A program made the position numbers and the translations under genes. A stretch of 64,000 bases of DNA from RHLJ01 sp965601955 (GTDB taxonomy: Bacteria; Bacteroidota; Rhodothermia; Balneolales; Balneolaceae), in contig OZ271855.1 in NCBI GenBank assembly GCA_965601955.1, positions 1 through 64,000 on the forward strand, written 5' to 3'. Below, piece by piece: positions 1 through 9,775 of the stretch (its first letter is position 1; each line of letters opens with the position of its first letter). The notes beneath the pieces were generated by a model, which saw only the letters and a program-made list of their open reading frames with translations, was not told where the DNA came from and did no database searches.

Positions 1-1
1 A

Positions 2-1363
2 GCAGAATGGAGCAGCGAGCAATACCGCACCGCAAGCTACAGCCTAAAGCTTTCGGGTACCGGAGAAGCCAGCTGGGCTCAAAACGAAGCCGTGCGTAAC
101 TGGGTGCCTGGATTCCCGGCATCAGGAACCCCGGAAATCATTATTGGAGGATGGGTGTACACCGATGGGGTCAACACCAGTCCCGCCAGTGATGCAGAGA
201 AATTCCAACTGGTATACGAGTTTTTTGACGAGCCAGGAGGCACCGATGTACTCGGGGCGCCTATCGTAATAGATGTGCCTCAAGAGGCCGCCAGTTCCGG
301 AGGCTGGGTGGAAATCAGCAGTGAATCGCTGGGAGCCATTACCCTGCCAAGTGAACAAGCAGCTACCAGCGTTAAGATCACCTTCCGTAAAGGGGCTGAC
401 GCCACTGGAACGGTGTACCTGGAAGACATCTTTATCCGCGCCGCTGAAGGAGCCGAGGGTTGGCCAGGAGGCTGGTTCAACCCAAACATGGATATGAGTG
501 ACACCTGGTACTATTGGTATCCGGGAGGCTTTGATCAGGGAAGCCCGGACTGGCCAGATTCCTCAGACTTTGTAGTTTCCGTGACGGACCAGGAAGCACA
601 TAGTGGAAGCCGTAGTGTACGCATCGAACAACTCGACCCCACTGCCAGTGAGGCGGTAGCTATCTCAGAGCGGGTAGCTGTGACCCCGGGCGAGCCGGTC
701 CTGGTGAGTTACTGGGTGAAGTATGATGGCGTGGTACATCCCGACAGTATTGGAAAAGGAGACAACAACATCGGTATGACTGCATTGTGGTATAACAACC
801 TGGAAGGCGGTGCTGCCGGATGGGGAGAAATTGGCGGGCTGGACATCCGGCTGAATGGAGATTACAATCCAAATGTGATCCCACTGGCTGAACGTGTGGA
901 AGAGTCTGGCTGGACGCAGTATGCCTTTGTGGTTTACCCTGCAGATGATGCCGTGGGTATGGAACTCAGGCTGCGCTACTGGCATGCCTTCGAAGGCGTC
1001 ACCTATTGGGACGATGTAAGTATCATAAACCTCGGTGAAGTATTTGTAGGGACATCTATTGAAGATGAGTTCACAGAAAACGACGATGACACTCCAAGGA
1101 GTATCCGTTTGCTGCAGAATTACCCGAACCCATTTAATCCATCTACAAAGATATCTTTCCGCCTTGATAACGCCGAAACAGTAAGCCTTAATGTATTTAA
1201 TATTTTAGGTCAAAAAGTAGCCACGGTATTATCTAACACCAGGATGACAAGTGGGCTTCATACTTTTGAATTTGATGCCAGAAATTTACCAAGCGGCATT
1301 TATCTGTATGAATTAAGTACAGAGAACTTTACCGAAACCAAGAGAATGACTCTCATCAAGTAG
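2..1363 (+). CDS. Secreted carbohydrate-binding-like protein with T9SS sorting domain, 5' partial
   Basis: The frame is open to the left edge of the window, so only the C-terminal part (about 454 residues) is present. It appears to hold two beta-sandwich modules of the carbohydrate-binding jelly-roll type: one up to about position 460, and one at about 480-1030 with Trp/Tyr-rich stretches and a YWDDVSI-type final strand. An acidic linker follows. The last ~90 residues are a T9SS type A sorting domain (NYPNPFNPST, then LPSGIYLY, ending TLIK). The protein is therefore probably exported to the cell surface. The upstream catalytic part, perhaps a glycoside hydrolase, is outside the window. The binding-module part is GC-richer than the sorting domain. 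A terminator follows. The sorting domain is certain; the ligand is not known. Confidence 0.8.
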   Translation, partial: AEWSSEQYRTASYSLKLSGTGEASWAQNEAVRNWVPGFPASGTPEIIIGGWVYTDGVNTSPASDAEKFQLVYEFFDEPGGTDVLGAPIVIDVPQEAASSGGWVEISSESLGAITLPSEQAATSVKITFRKGADATGTVYLEDIFIRAAEGAEGWPGGWFNPNMDMSDTWYYWYPGGFDQGSPDWPDSSDFVVSVTDQEAHSGSRSVRIEQLDPTASEAVAISERVAVTPGEPVLVSYWVKYDGVVHPDSIGKGDNNIGMTALWYNNLEGGAAGWGEIGGLDIRLNGDYNPNVIPLAERVEESGWTQYAFVVYPADDAVGMELRLRYWHAFEGVTYWDDVSIINLGEVFVGTSIEDEFTENDDDTPRSIRLLQNYPNPFNPSTKISFRLDNAETVSLNVFNILGQKVATVLSNTRMTSGLHTFEFDARNLPSGIYLYELSTENFTETKRMTLIK

Positions 1364-1387
1364 AGTCAACAATCCAATCTGCTATTG

Positions 1388-1416
1388 AATCCGGGAGGAA
1401 TCCCGGGTTCTTTTTT
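1388..1416 (+). terminator. Rho-independent terminator
   Basis: A 9-bp stem (1388-1396 with 1401-1409, core CCGGGA/TCCCGG) with a GGAA loop is followed by TTCTTTTTTC. It lies 24 bp after the stop of the secreted protein and separates it from the TonB receptor gene. Confidence 0.85.
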
Positions 1417-1439
1417 CACTCATAGTTTTTACTCCGGCA

Positions 1440-4100
1440 ATGTACCGTACAGCTTCATTCTTATTTTTAATAGTGGCCTTTCTATCCGGTAATGTATTTG
1501 CCATGGCAAGTACTACAGGAAAAATTGTTGGCACTATTACTGACGCAGAAACCGGAGAGCCCCTCCCGGGCGTTAGTGTCGTAATTGTTGGCACACAACA
1601 AGGCACGATTACAGATGCGGATGGTTATTATACAATCCTTAATGTAAAACCAGGTCAGTATGAATTAAAAGCCTCATTTCTGGGCTTTACCTCACAAATT
1701 GTGCAGCAGGTACGGGTCAAAATTAATCAAACCACTACGGTAGATTTTATACTCAGCGAAACAGTTATAGAGGGTGAAGAGATAACAGTAATCGCCGAAC
1801 GGCCTATTGTAGAACGTGATCTCACTTCATCCAAGGCAACTATATCTTCGGAAGACATAAAGCTTTTGCCCGTAGAAAACTTCGATGAAGTAGTAAACCT
1901 GCAAGCAGGCGTAGTAGATGGTCATTTTAGAGGTGGACGCCTGGGAGAAGTTGCATATCTGGTCGATGGCATCCCAATCAATGACTCTTTTGATAATTCT
2001 TATGCTTACCAGGTAGAGAATAATGCTATCCAGGAAGTAGAAGTAATATCCGGGACCTTTAATGCAGAATTTGGACAGGCCCAGTCAGGGGTTGTGAATA
2101 TTGTAACAAAGGACGGGGGAACGAATTATGAAGGAAGCTTTTCAGCCTACTCAGGAGATTATGTAACCACCAGGACTAACGATTTTCAAAACACCAATCG
2201 AATCAATCCTCTTGATATTTATGATGTACAAGGGTCGTTAAGTGGCCCCGTTCCAGGCGCAAGAAAAAAACTGAACTTCTTTATTTCGGGAAGAAGAATT
2301 TCTGATAATGGATATCTTTATGGGCGGGAAATAGTTCGCCCATTGGGGCAAAGCGATGAGTTTGGTGAATTAGTACCTATCGATGATCGGGTGGTATATG
2401 TACCTCAACTTGGAGATAGCTCATATCAATCGATGAATTGGAGCGAGCAAAGCACGATTCAACTCAAACTAAGTACTCCGCATATTAGAGGAAATAAGCT
2501 TTCTCTGACTGCCCTATACCAATCTGATTCGGGTCAAAACTATAACCATTTATATCAATATAACCCGGATGGTATCCCTACCAATTATGGGGAATCAATC
2601 ACTTTTAACCTGGTGAATAGCTACACCTTCAACTCCAAAACATTTATGAATATAAAAGGGGCCTATTTCATAAATCGTAGCGATTCGTACGTGTATGAAG
2701 ACCCCTTGGATAGCCGGTACCCCCGTGACGATGCCAGTAGTTTCCTGGGAGGTAATTTCTCGTTCTTCAGAGGAGGAACCGTTATGGACTATGTTAACCG
2801 GGAGACTCGTACCCTTGTCTCAGGGATTGATATAACAAGCCAGTTAAACCGGCAGAACATGATCAAAACGGGAGCTCAATTAAAACTACATGAAATCGAA
2901 TTTCGTGAATTTGAAGTCCAGAACAATTCGTCAACCAGCTTTGAACCTGCTATTCCACCCCAGGGAACTCCGGACCATGTGTATTATAATGAGTCCCCCA
3001 TTGAGTTCAGTGCTTATGCTCAAGACAAGATAGAGTTTGACTACCTGGTAGTGAATCTCGGCCTGCGTTTTGACTATTTTGATGCCAATAGCAATATCCC
3101 ATCAGATTACAGCCGCCCAACTACTTCAGAGCGGATTGAAACAGATCCAAATTGGCAACTTTCGCCTCGCTTTGGGTTGGCTTACCCCATCACAGAAACA
3201 GGGGTTGTACATGTTTCCTATGGGCATTTCTTTCAGATTCCCGCTTTCCAGTACTTGTTCACAAATCCTGATTTCACCTATGATCCGGAATCTGGTCTTG
3301 GACGGGTATTTGGAAACCCGAATCTTAAACCACAACAAACTATTTCCTATGAAATAGGATTGCAGCAAGGCTTCAACAATATCTTATCTGTAAAGCTGAC
3401 GATGTTTTATAAGGATATCCGAAATCTTCTGGGAACCCGGATTGAAACCATTATACCTGGCGGGGAAGAACCTTTTCCCCTTTCGAGATATGGCAGGTTT
3501 ATCAATACCGATTATGGACAAACCAAAGGCCTTGTTTTAGATATTGAACGCCGAATGACAAATAATTTCAGCTTTAATGTTAACTATGCCTACCAGATTG
3601 CGATGGGTAATGCCAGTGACCCCCAGGCCCGCTTGCTTGACGAACAAGCTGGCATAGAAACCGAAAAGCAACTTGTACCTTTAGACTGGGATCGCCGCCA
3701 TCAACTAAACGCAACGGCAAGTCTTCTTACTCAAACCGACTGGGTGCTAACAGTACTGGGTTCGTTAGGTTCAGGATTTCCTTACACCCCTTCGAGAGCG
3801 AATGAACGCATTGGTATCGAAAATTCCGATCGAAAACCTATGTTTCTGAATTTTGATCTTTATGCTTCAAAAAGCTTTAAAATAGGAGAACAAAATGCGA
3901 GCTTTTTTGCACGCATTTTCAATGTGCTGGATTTGCAAAATGAAATCCAGGTATACACCGATACCGGCAGGGCCTTCCCAAATCTGAGATTTCAAACGGG
4001 CGAGCCTCAGGGGCTGAATACGAAAGAAGAATTCCTATTCCGTCCTGACTATTACTCAGCACCAAGAAGACTGAGTATTGGATTTACCATTAGTTTTTAA
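1440..4100 (+). CDS. TonB-dependent receptor with CarboxypepD_reg-like domain
   Basis: This 886-residue outer-membrane receptor should import large or scarce ligands using TonB energy. A signal peptide covers about residues 1-22. A carboxypeptidase-regulatory-like beta-sandwich (~26-105, with GEPLPGVSVVIVGT and GYYTILNV) follows, then a plug domain (~115-225, with VDGIPINDSF and FGQAQSGVVNIVTKDGG) and a beta-barrel ending in aromatic FTISF. It starts 24 bp after a terminator and is the first gene of a plus-strand run that includes a T9SS-sorted protein, a PorV-like protein and a sugar ABC importer. The substrate is therefore probably an oligosaccharide (inference). No SusD-like partner is present, unlike classical Sus loci. 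Confidence 0.9.
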   Translation: MYRTASFLFLIVAFLSGNVFAMASTTGKIVGTITDAETGEPLPGVSVVIVGTQQGTITDADGYYTILNVKPGQYELKASFLGFTSQIVQQVRVKINQTTTVDFILSETVIEGEEITVIAERPIVERDLTSSKATISSEDIKLLPVENFDEVVNLQAGVVDGHFRGGRLGEVAYLVDGIPINDSFDNSYAYQVENNAIQEVEVISGTFNAEFGQAQSGVVNIVTKDGGTNYEGSFSAYSGDYVTTRTNDFQNTNRINPLDIYDVQGSLSGPVPGARKKLNFFISGRRISDNGYLYGREIVRPLGQSDEFGELVPIDDRVVYVPQLGDSSYQSMNWSEQSTIQLKLSTPHIRGNKLSLTALYQSDSGQNYNHLYQYNPDGIPTNYGESITFNLVNSYTFNSKTFMNIKGAYFINRSDSYVYEDPLDSRYPRDDASSFLGGNFSFFRGGTVMDYVNRETRTLVSGIDITSQLNRQNMIKTGAQLKLHEIEFREFEVQNNSSTSFEPAIPPQGTPDHVYYNESPIEFSAYAQDKIEFDYLVVNLGLRFDYFDANSNIPSDYSRPTTSERIETDPNWQLSPRFGLAYPITETGVVHVSYGHFFQIPAFQYLFTNPDFTYDPESGLGRVFGNPNLKPQQTISYEIGLQQGFNNILSVKLTMFYKDIRNLLGTRIETIIPGGEEPFPLSRYGRFINTDYGQTKGLVLDIERRMTNNFSFNVNYAYQIAMGNASDPQARLLDEQAGIETEKQLVPLDWDRRHQLNATASLLTQTDWVLTVLGSLGSGFPYTPSRANERIGIENSDRKPMFLNFDLYASKSFKIGEQNASFFARIFNVLDLQNEIQVYTDTGRAFPNLRFQTGEPQGLNTKEEFLFRPDYYSAPRRLSIGFTISF

Positions 4101-4118
4101 ACAGAATTTCATTCACCT

Positions 4119-7100
4119 ATGTATGCACATTCAGTAATAAAAAAACTAGCCATATACTGTTTTGCAGCAATGTTTCTCCCGGCAGTGCCTGCCATAGCAC
4201 AAGATAATTCCGGTAATGGAAGTAACCGCTGGACGCAATGGGGAGTAATGGATGGAAACCGGGTTCGTACACTGTTTTCAAACCATGGAGAAATTTCACG
4301 CTGGCCAGATCAACCTTCGGGTGAATGGCCCAAAGGAAGCGGACATTCGTATGTAGATGGAGTGGCTTTTATTGTATCGGCTAAAACCCGAGATAGCCAG
4401 GGCAGAGTCATTACTCCAATGAGTACCAATTACAGGGAGTTTATAGATTTAGATCCCATCTCAAAAATCCCCTGGGGATTCGCTCCTTTATCCGGTTACT
4501 CCAATCCACTTCAAGATTCTCCGGCACGAAGTGACGATAATTCTACATGGCCTCAAATATGGCCTGATCGACCGGTGGATTGGGCCGGTCAATGGAATGG
4601 CTGGTTTGGCAGAGGGGTATTTAACGCCGACTTGGAAACCTATTTTGTGTATGACGATGCCGAAGATCGCGAATGGATACAGGAACCACACTTCTTTTAC
4701 CCTTGTGAAGGAGACACCTCAAGAGGGGGCTTAGGCCTGGAAGTAAAAGCAAGGGGATTTCAATGGAACCACCCATTGGCGCAAGATGTGATATTCTGGC
4801 TGTATGAGATAACCAATGAATGTGATGTTGACTATGAGGAAGTCTTCTTTTCACAGTATATCGACTGGGGAATTGGAGGTACAGATGACTCCGGAGATGA
4901 TGAGGGTGCTTACGATGCACAGCTCGACATCGCTTTTGCCTGGGATTATGATGGAGTCGGATCACCCGGACTTTGGGGCCCAGTTGGTACGGCTGGTTAT
5001 GCCTTCCTGGAATCTCCCGGGAACTTCACCGACGGTCAGGATAACGACAATGATGGAATAACTGATGAACGCAGGGAAAGTGGTGCGGGGCAATTAATTG
5101 AAGGTCAGGCAGAGATTCAGGCCTATGTACAAAACAATTATGACCTTGCCAACTTCGAGGACTTCTACCTCCCTCTTGAGCAAATGCCAGCTTATGAAAG
5201 TGGAAAATGGTGGACCGGCGATGAAGATATGGACTGGGTTACCTTTACCGACTTAAACGAAAATGGCTTCTGGGATTCCGGTGAACCCCTTAATGACGAT
5301 GTTGGAATGGATGGGCTAGGCCCGAATAATCCGAATTATCCGGGTATTGATGAAGGCGAAGGAAATGGAATGCCAGATGCAGGAGAACCAAATTTTGATG
5401 CCCTGGACAAAGATGAATCCGACCAAATCGGATTAACTGGATTCCAGGTATTTGATGTGCACCGATATCAACTGATTGATGATGAACAGAATTTTGAATT
5501 ATTCTCTGAAGCTCTTCCACCCTTGGATGATATAGTGCTGGAAGGTGGACGAAATCTTGGAATGTTCTTCTCATCAGGCCCATTCCCACTTAGATCCGGG
5601 CAAACTGAGCGTTTTTCAATGGCACTTCTTTTTGCTGAAAGAGACTTTAACGACCCAAGAGATATCTCAAACTCCTCGCTGGCACGAAAAAAGGAAACAG
5701 TACAGCAGATTTATAACGCCGATTATCAGTTTGCGCGCCCCCCTGATAAATCAACTCTCACTGCTATCGCTGGTGATGGAATCGTTACTTTGTATTGGGA
5801 CGACAAAGCAGAGAATTCTTATGATCCGTTTTTAGATGAGTATGACTTTGAAGGGTATATGATTTACCGTTCCACCGAGCCGAATTTTGAAGAAAACCTT
5901 CTTATTACGGATGCTTATGGCAATACCATTTATCAAAAGCCTCTCGCCCAGTTCGACCTAAAAAATGATATCGAAGGATTGCACCCAGTAGCTGTAAACG
6001 GGGTACAGTTCAACCTTGGAAACGACACCGGGCTAAAACACAGCTATATCGACCGGGATGTAACAAATGGAAAAACCTACTACTACGCATTAGTTCCTTA
6101 TGACAGGGGGTTGGTTGAAAGAGATGACGATGGAAACATTGTGGTTGGTGATGATGGAGCAGTTCGTGGAATTTCCCCAAGCACAACATCCGCTATTATC
6201 AAAAATGATGTAGCAGGTAATATAAGTGTTGATATAAATACTGCAGTGGTTACTCCCCGTGCTCCAGCCGCAGGATATGTTTCGCCTGAAGTAGAAATAC
6301 TAGAAGACAATCGAATTAGCAGTGCTGTTATATCTATCGATGTTTTGTCTCAAAGCTCGGTTATAGACAGCAAGGAGTACGAACTGACTTTTGTAAATGA
6401 CTCTAGCTGGCAAACCAATATCAATCCTGATATGAGGCTTGTTGCTACAGAAAACTCTGAGGTTTTATTCGAAGGCACACTGGAAGAAGGCACATTGCAA
6501 ACCCCGCTAATTGATGGTTTCTCTATAGATGTACAGGGCCCGCAGGCTATCGGAGTAATCGATACCAGTGTAGTACTGTCTGAAGGAGGAGGAAATTACA
6601 CGCCCTCAATTGGCCCTGCTTCAGAAAACAGCCTGTTTACATCACGATATATCCCATATCCAGCCGATTTTGAGATCCATTTTACCGAAGAAATAAGCGA
6701 TACATCGATGAGGGTAGCTTTTGGAATGCAGGAAATTCCAACACCTTTTTATATCGAAAATACGATTACCGGCAACCGTGAGCGGTTTTCCTTAATCGAA
6801 GATGTAGACGGACTTGATAATGGGGAATATGACCATGGAGAACTGATTGTTATTGTTATGGGAACAGAGCCAGGTTCCGAGCCGGAATTTGTAGGAGGAA
6901 ACTGGCGGGCAAGCTGGGCCATTCGATTGGTCCCACCTGATCCCGAACTTCAACCTGACCTCACTCCGGATCCACCTGATCCGGGGGCCAGCCTCCGTTT
7001 TGCTGTCGATAAGCCCCTAAGTAATAGCGATAGTTATCGCTTTAGGATGTTGGGTGGCGGTATGGACCTTGACAAAGCAAGTTCAGAATTAGACGATATT

Positions 7101-7403
7101 ATGGTAGTCCCAAATCCTTATGTGGCTAGTAGCAACTTTGAGCCGGCCAATACATACCGATCAGGAAGAGGCGAACGCAGGATATATTTTATGAATCTGC
7201 CTTCTGAGTGTACCATTCGCATTTATACAGTTACCGGTCAACTTGTACAAACCCTGGAACACAACTCAACCATCGATGATGGGCAAAAGTCATGGGATTT
7301 GATAACTAAGGACGGAATGAACCTGGCTTTCGGAGTTTATTTATTCCATGTAGAAGCAGAAGGGATCGGAGAAAAAGTAGGACGTTTTGCAGTAATAAAG
7401 TAA
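4119..7403 (+). CDS. Large secreted T9SS-sorted protein with Asp-rich repeats
   Basis: This 1094-residue exported protein has a signal peptide of about 27 residues ending near AIAQ. The first half is Trp- and Asp-rich. It has acidic stretches resembling calcium-binding loops (DGQDNDNDGITDE near residue 305, and several more around 375-440). A fibronectin-III-like segment lies around 540-680 (GYMIYRSTEPNF, then TYYYALVPYDRG). The C terminus is a sorting-domain-like beta-sandwich (NPYVASSNFEP, ending GRFAVIK). It sits 18 bp after the TonB receptor and 7 bp before a PorV-like gene, so the three are probably one transcript and one surface assembly. A surface glycan-binding role is inference; I recognise no catalytic domain. 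Confidence 0.75.
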   Translation: MYAHSVIKKLAIYCFAAMFLPAVPAIAQDNSGNGSNRWTQWGVMDGNRVRTLFSNHGEISRWPDQPSGEWPKGSGHSYVDGVAFIVSAKTRDSQGRVITPMSTNYREFIDLDPISKIPWGFAPLSGYSNPLQDSPARSDDNSTWPQIWPDRPVDWAGQWNGWFGRGVFNADLETYFVYDDAEDREWIQEPHFFYPCEGDTSRGGLGLEVKARGFQWNHPLAQDVIFWLYEITNECDVDYEEVFFSQYIDWGIGGTDDSGDDEGAYDAQLDIAFAWDYDGVGSPGLWGPVGTAGYAFLESPGNFTDGQDNDNDGITDERRESGAGQLIEGQAEIQAYVQNNYDLANFEDFYLPLEQMPAYESGKWWTGDEDMDWVTFTDLNENGFWDSGEPLNDDVGMDGLGPNNPNYPGIDEGEGNGMPDAGEPNFDALDKDESDQIGLTGFQVFDVHRYQLIDDEQNFELFSEALPPLDDIVLEGGRNLGMFFSSGPFPLRSGQTERFSMALLFAERDFNDPRDISNSSLARKKETVQQIYNADYQFARPPDKSTLTAIAGDGIVTLYWDDKAENSYDPFLDEYDFEGYMIYRSTEPNFEENLLITDAYGNTIYQKPLAQFDLKNDIEGLHPVAVNGVQFNLGNDTGLKHSYIDRDVTNGKTYYYALVPYDRGLVERDDDGNIVVGDDGAVRGISPSTTSAIIKNDVAGNISVDINTAVVTPRAPAAGYVSPEVEILEDNRISSAVISIDVLSQSSVIDSKEYELTFVNDSSWQTNINPDMRLVATENSEVLFEGTLEEGTLQTPLIDGFSIDVQGPQAIGVIDTSVVLSEGGGNYTPSIGPASENSLFTSRYIPYPADFEIHFTEEISDTSMRVAFGMQEIPTPFYIENTITGNRERFSLIEDVDGLDNGEYDHGELIVIVMGTEPGSEPEFVGGNWRASWAIRLVPPDPELQPDLTPDPPDPGASLRFAVDKPLSNSDSYRFRMLGGGMDLDKASSELDDIMVVPNPYVASSNFEPANTYRSGRGERRIYFMNLPSECTIRIYTVTGQLVQTLEHNSTIDDGQKSWDLITKDGMNLAFGVYLFHVEAEGIGEKVGRFAVIK

Positions 7404-7410
7404 CCATGCT

Positions 7411-8448
7411 ATGAACACACAACATAAAAGATCTTATTGGTTCATACTTTGGTTAGCCTTTATGGCTACCCCTTCCCTATTGTCTGCCCAAAATGTTTCT
7501 AAAGTAGGGACTACCGCTGCTGATTTTTTGCAAATTGGCGTGGGAGGCCGTGCCGTAGGTATGGGCGGAGCTTATGTTGCCATTTCTAATGACGTTTCTG
7601 CTCTTAGATGGAACCCTGCCGGAGCTGCCAATATAAATGGTAACGAGATATTGGCGACACACAGCGCCTGGGTTGCTGACCTGGATTATAACTTTCTGGG
7701 AGCTGTGATGAGTTTTGAAAACTTCGGGAATGTTGGGCTTTCATTAACTATGCTAAGCGTCCCTGAAATGCTGGTCCGTACTGAGGATTTTCAGGAGGGA
7801 AATGGAGAAACATTTGATGCCGCTGACCTTGCTATTGGGTTAACCTATGCAAATTCCGTGGGTGAACGTTTCAAGGTTGGAGGAACGGTTAAATTTGTAC
7901 AACAAAGAATTTGGCATACCAGTGCACAAACCTTTGCCTTCGATTTAGGTACCCAATACAAAACCGATTTCCTGAACGGAATGGTGATTGGCGCTTCTAT
8001 CACTAATTTTGGGGGAAGAATGAAAATGAACGGCCGGGACCTGCGCACATTTGTTGACCCGGACCCGATTAGTGACGGAAACAATGACCAGGTACCGGTG
8101 AACTATGAAACCGACGAATGGAATTTACCCGTCAATTTCCAGGTCGGCATCTCTTTTATGCCTGTTAACACAACCATGCATAAGACTACGGTAGCTATCG
8201 ATGCACTCCATCCAAGTTCGAACTATGAGAGCCTGAACATTGGTGTAGAATATGGCTATATGGACCAGATTTTCTTACGGGGAGGATATCAGTCGCTATT
8301 CCTAAAAGACAGCGAGGCGGGATTAAATGCGGGATTAGGAGTTCACCGTACCCTTTCAAGTGGATTAAAAGGAAAGCTTAGTTATAGCTATAAGTCGATG
8401 GGGCTTTTGGGGGAAATTCATGGTTTAACACTGGAAATCGGATTCTAA
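7411..8448 (+). CDS. PorV/PorQ family outer-membrane protein
   Basis: This 345-residue protein has a signal peptide ending near SAQ at residue 27. The conserved start of the mature part (ADFLQIGVGGRAVGMGGAYVA, then SALRWNPAGAA) is the signature of the PorV/PorQ/UPF0164 family, predicted to form a FadL-like 14-strand barrel. PorV is the T9SS shuttle that delivers cargo to the attachment complex. Dedicated paralogues often lie next to their cargo, and here the gene is 7 bp after a T9SS-sorted protein, so it may be specific for that partner (inference). The sugar-binding lipoprotein gene starts 4 bp after it. Confidence 0.85.
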   Translation: MNTQHKRSYWFILWLAFMATPSLLSAQNVSKVGTTAADFLQIGVGGRAVGMGGAYVAISNDVSALRWNPAGAANINGNEILATHSAWVADLDYNFLGAVMSFENFGNVGLSLTMLSVPEMLVRTEDFQEGNGETFDAADLAIGLTYANSVGERFKVGGTVKFVQQRIWHTSAQTFAFDLGTQYKTDFLNGMVIGASITNFGGRMKMNGRDLRTFVDPDPISDGNNDQVPVNYETDEWNLPVNFQVGISFMPVNTTMHKTTVAIDALHPSSNYESLNIGVEYGYMDQIFLRGGYQSLFLKDSEAGLNAGLGVHRTLSSGLKGKLSYSYKSMGLLGEIHGLTLEIGF

Positions 8449-8452
8449 CCTG

Positions 8453-9775
8453 ATGTCATTCAGCCTGCCACATATCAATTTCAGATTAATTGGTCTCTTT
8501 TTGTTGGTGATCTACATAGGATGTGGCAAAGACAGTAGCGCTACTTTGGATTCCGGAAACCAGGTAGTTCAAATCACTTATTGGTCTTCTCCAAATCCAC
8601 AAGAATATGCATTGGCTCAGCAGCTTGTTAATGAATGGAACGCAAAAAATCCCGATATACAGGTAAAAGTACAGGCATTACCTGCCGGTCAATCTAGCGA
8701 AGAGGTATTGCTTTCTGCTATGGTAGCCGGTACCACTCCCGATGTTTGCTCCAATATTTGGCCGGGTATTACCAACGATTTCATACGTGCCAATGCGTTG
8801 GTAGCCCTGGATGTATTCGATGATTATGAGGAGGTAATGTCCGCCCGTGTACCAAAAGACATTCTTGAAAGCGTAAAAAGTGCCGATGGCCATACGTACC
8901 AGGTTCCATGGAAAACGAACCCGGTAATGGTTCAATATAACGTGGATATGTTTCGGGATGCGGGAGTTGAAGAGTTTCCCAAAACCTATTCCGAATTTCT
9001 TGAAGCTGCAGAACGCCTTAAAAAGGATACTGATAATGACGGATTGCTCGATCAATGGATAGGTTATCGGGATATCCGCCCGATTTGGTGGCAACGGTAT
9101 TATGACTTCTATACCAGTTATATAGCGGCCTCGTCAGGTAAAACCCTGTTCGAGCAAGGTGAACTAACCATCGATGAAGATGCTGCTGAAGAAGTGTTCC
9201 GCTTTTACCAGGAACTCTATGAAGAGGGATACTACCCGAAAACAACCTTTCAGGGTAATGCCTTTTTATTTGGTCAAATTGCTACTGAATTTACCGGACC
9301 GTGGAACATTTCATTTTTAGAGAGGAATGCTCCTGAATCTCTCAATTACGACTTTGCCCCCATTCCTGTACCGGATACTCATAACGGTGAGATATATACC
9401 TATGGCGATCACAAAAACATAGCCATTTTTTCGACTACTAAGCATCCGCAGGAAAGCTGGGAGTTCGTCAAATTCTTAATAAGCAGCGAAGCCGATTACA
9501 AGCTGCTCACTGAAGCCAGCCAAATTCCCATCAGGGAAGGATTACTTACCGAGCCTCCATTCAGTGATTTTTTAAATGAAAACCCTAAGCTGGCGCGATT
9601 CGCAGAGCAGGCGGCCTACACCCGGGGGGTGGATGCTGTACGCGATTTCAAAGAAATCCTTGATATAGTGTCAAGATATTATGAGCGGGCCTCGGTATAT
9701 GGAAAGTTAACTCCCGAACAAGCCACTACAGACATGATCAATGCTATTGAAGTATTGAGGGAGTGGAATCAATGA
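8453..9775 (+). CDS. Sugar ABC transporter substrate-binding lipoprotein (family 1)
   Basis: The 440-residue protein has a short hydrophobic signal with a lipobox-like VIYIGC, giving a predicted acylated Cys near residue 24. The mature part has features of the MalE/UgpB cluster: ITYWSSPNPQEY, LPAGQSSEEVLLSAMVAGTTPDV, TGPWNISF, and a C-terminal EWVKFLISSE-like segment. It binds sugars or sugar oligomers in the periplasm for the two permeases that follow. Its stop overlaps the start of the first permease (ATGA), so translation is probably coupled. It is the periplasmic continuation of the TonB/PorV stage of the same locus. The actual sugar cannot be read from the sequence. Confidence 0.88.
   Translation: MSFSLPHINFRLIGLFLLVIYIGCGKDSSATLDSGNQVVQITYWSSPNPQEYALAQQLVNEWNAKNPDIQVKVQALPAGQSSEEVLLSAMVAGTTPDVCSNIWPGITNDFIRANALVALDVFDDYEEVMSARVPKDILESVKSADGHTYQVPWKTNPVMVQYNVDMFRDAGVEEFPKTYSEFLEAAERLKKDTDNDGLLDQWIGYRDIRPIWWQRYYDFYTSYIAASSGKTLFEQGELTIDEDAAEEVFRFYQELYEEGYYPKTTFQGNAFLFGQIATEFTGPWNISFLERNAPESLNYDFAPIPVPDTHNGEIYTYGDHKNIAIFSTTKHPQESWEFVKFLISSEADYKLLTEASQIPIREGLLTEPPFSDFLNENPKLARFAEQAAYTRGVDAVRDFKEILDIVSRYYERASVYGKLTPEQATTDMINAIEVLREWNQ

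Noticed and set aside
8678..9094. A 138-codon antisense ORF within the sugar-binding lipoprotein gene.
   Set aside because: It lies wholly opposite a well-supported gene and has no family features.
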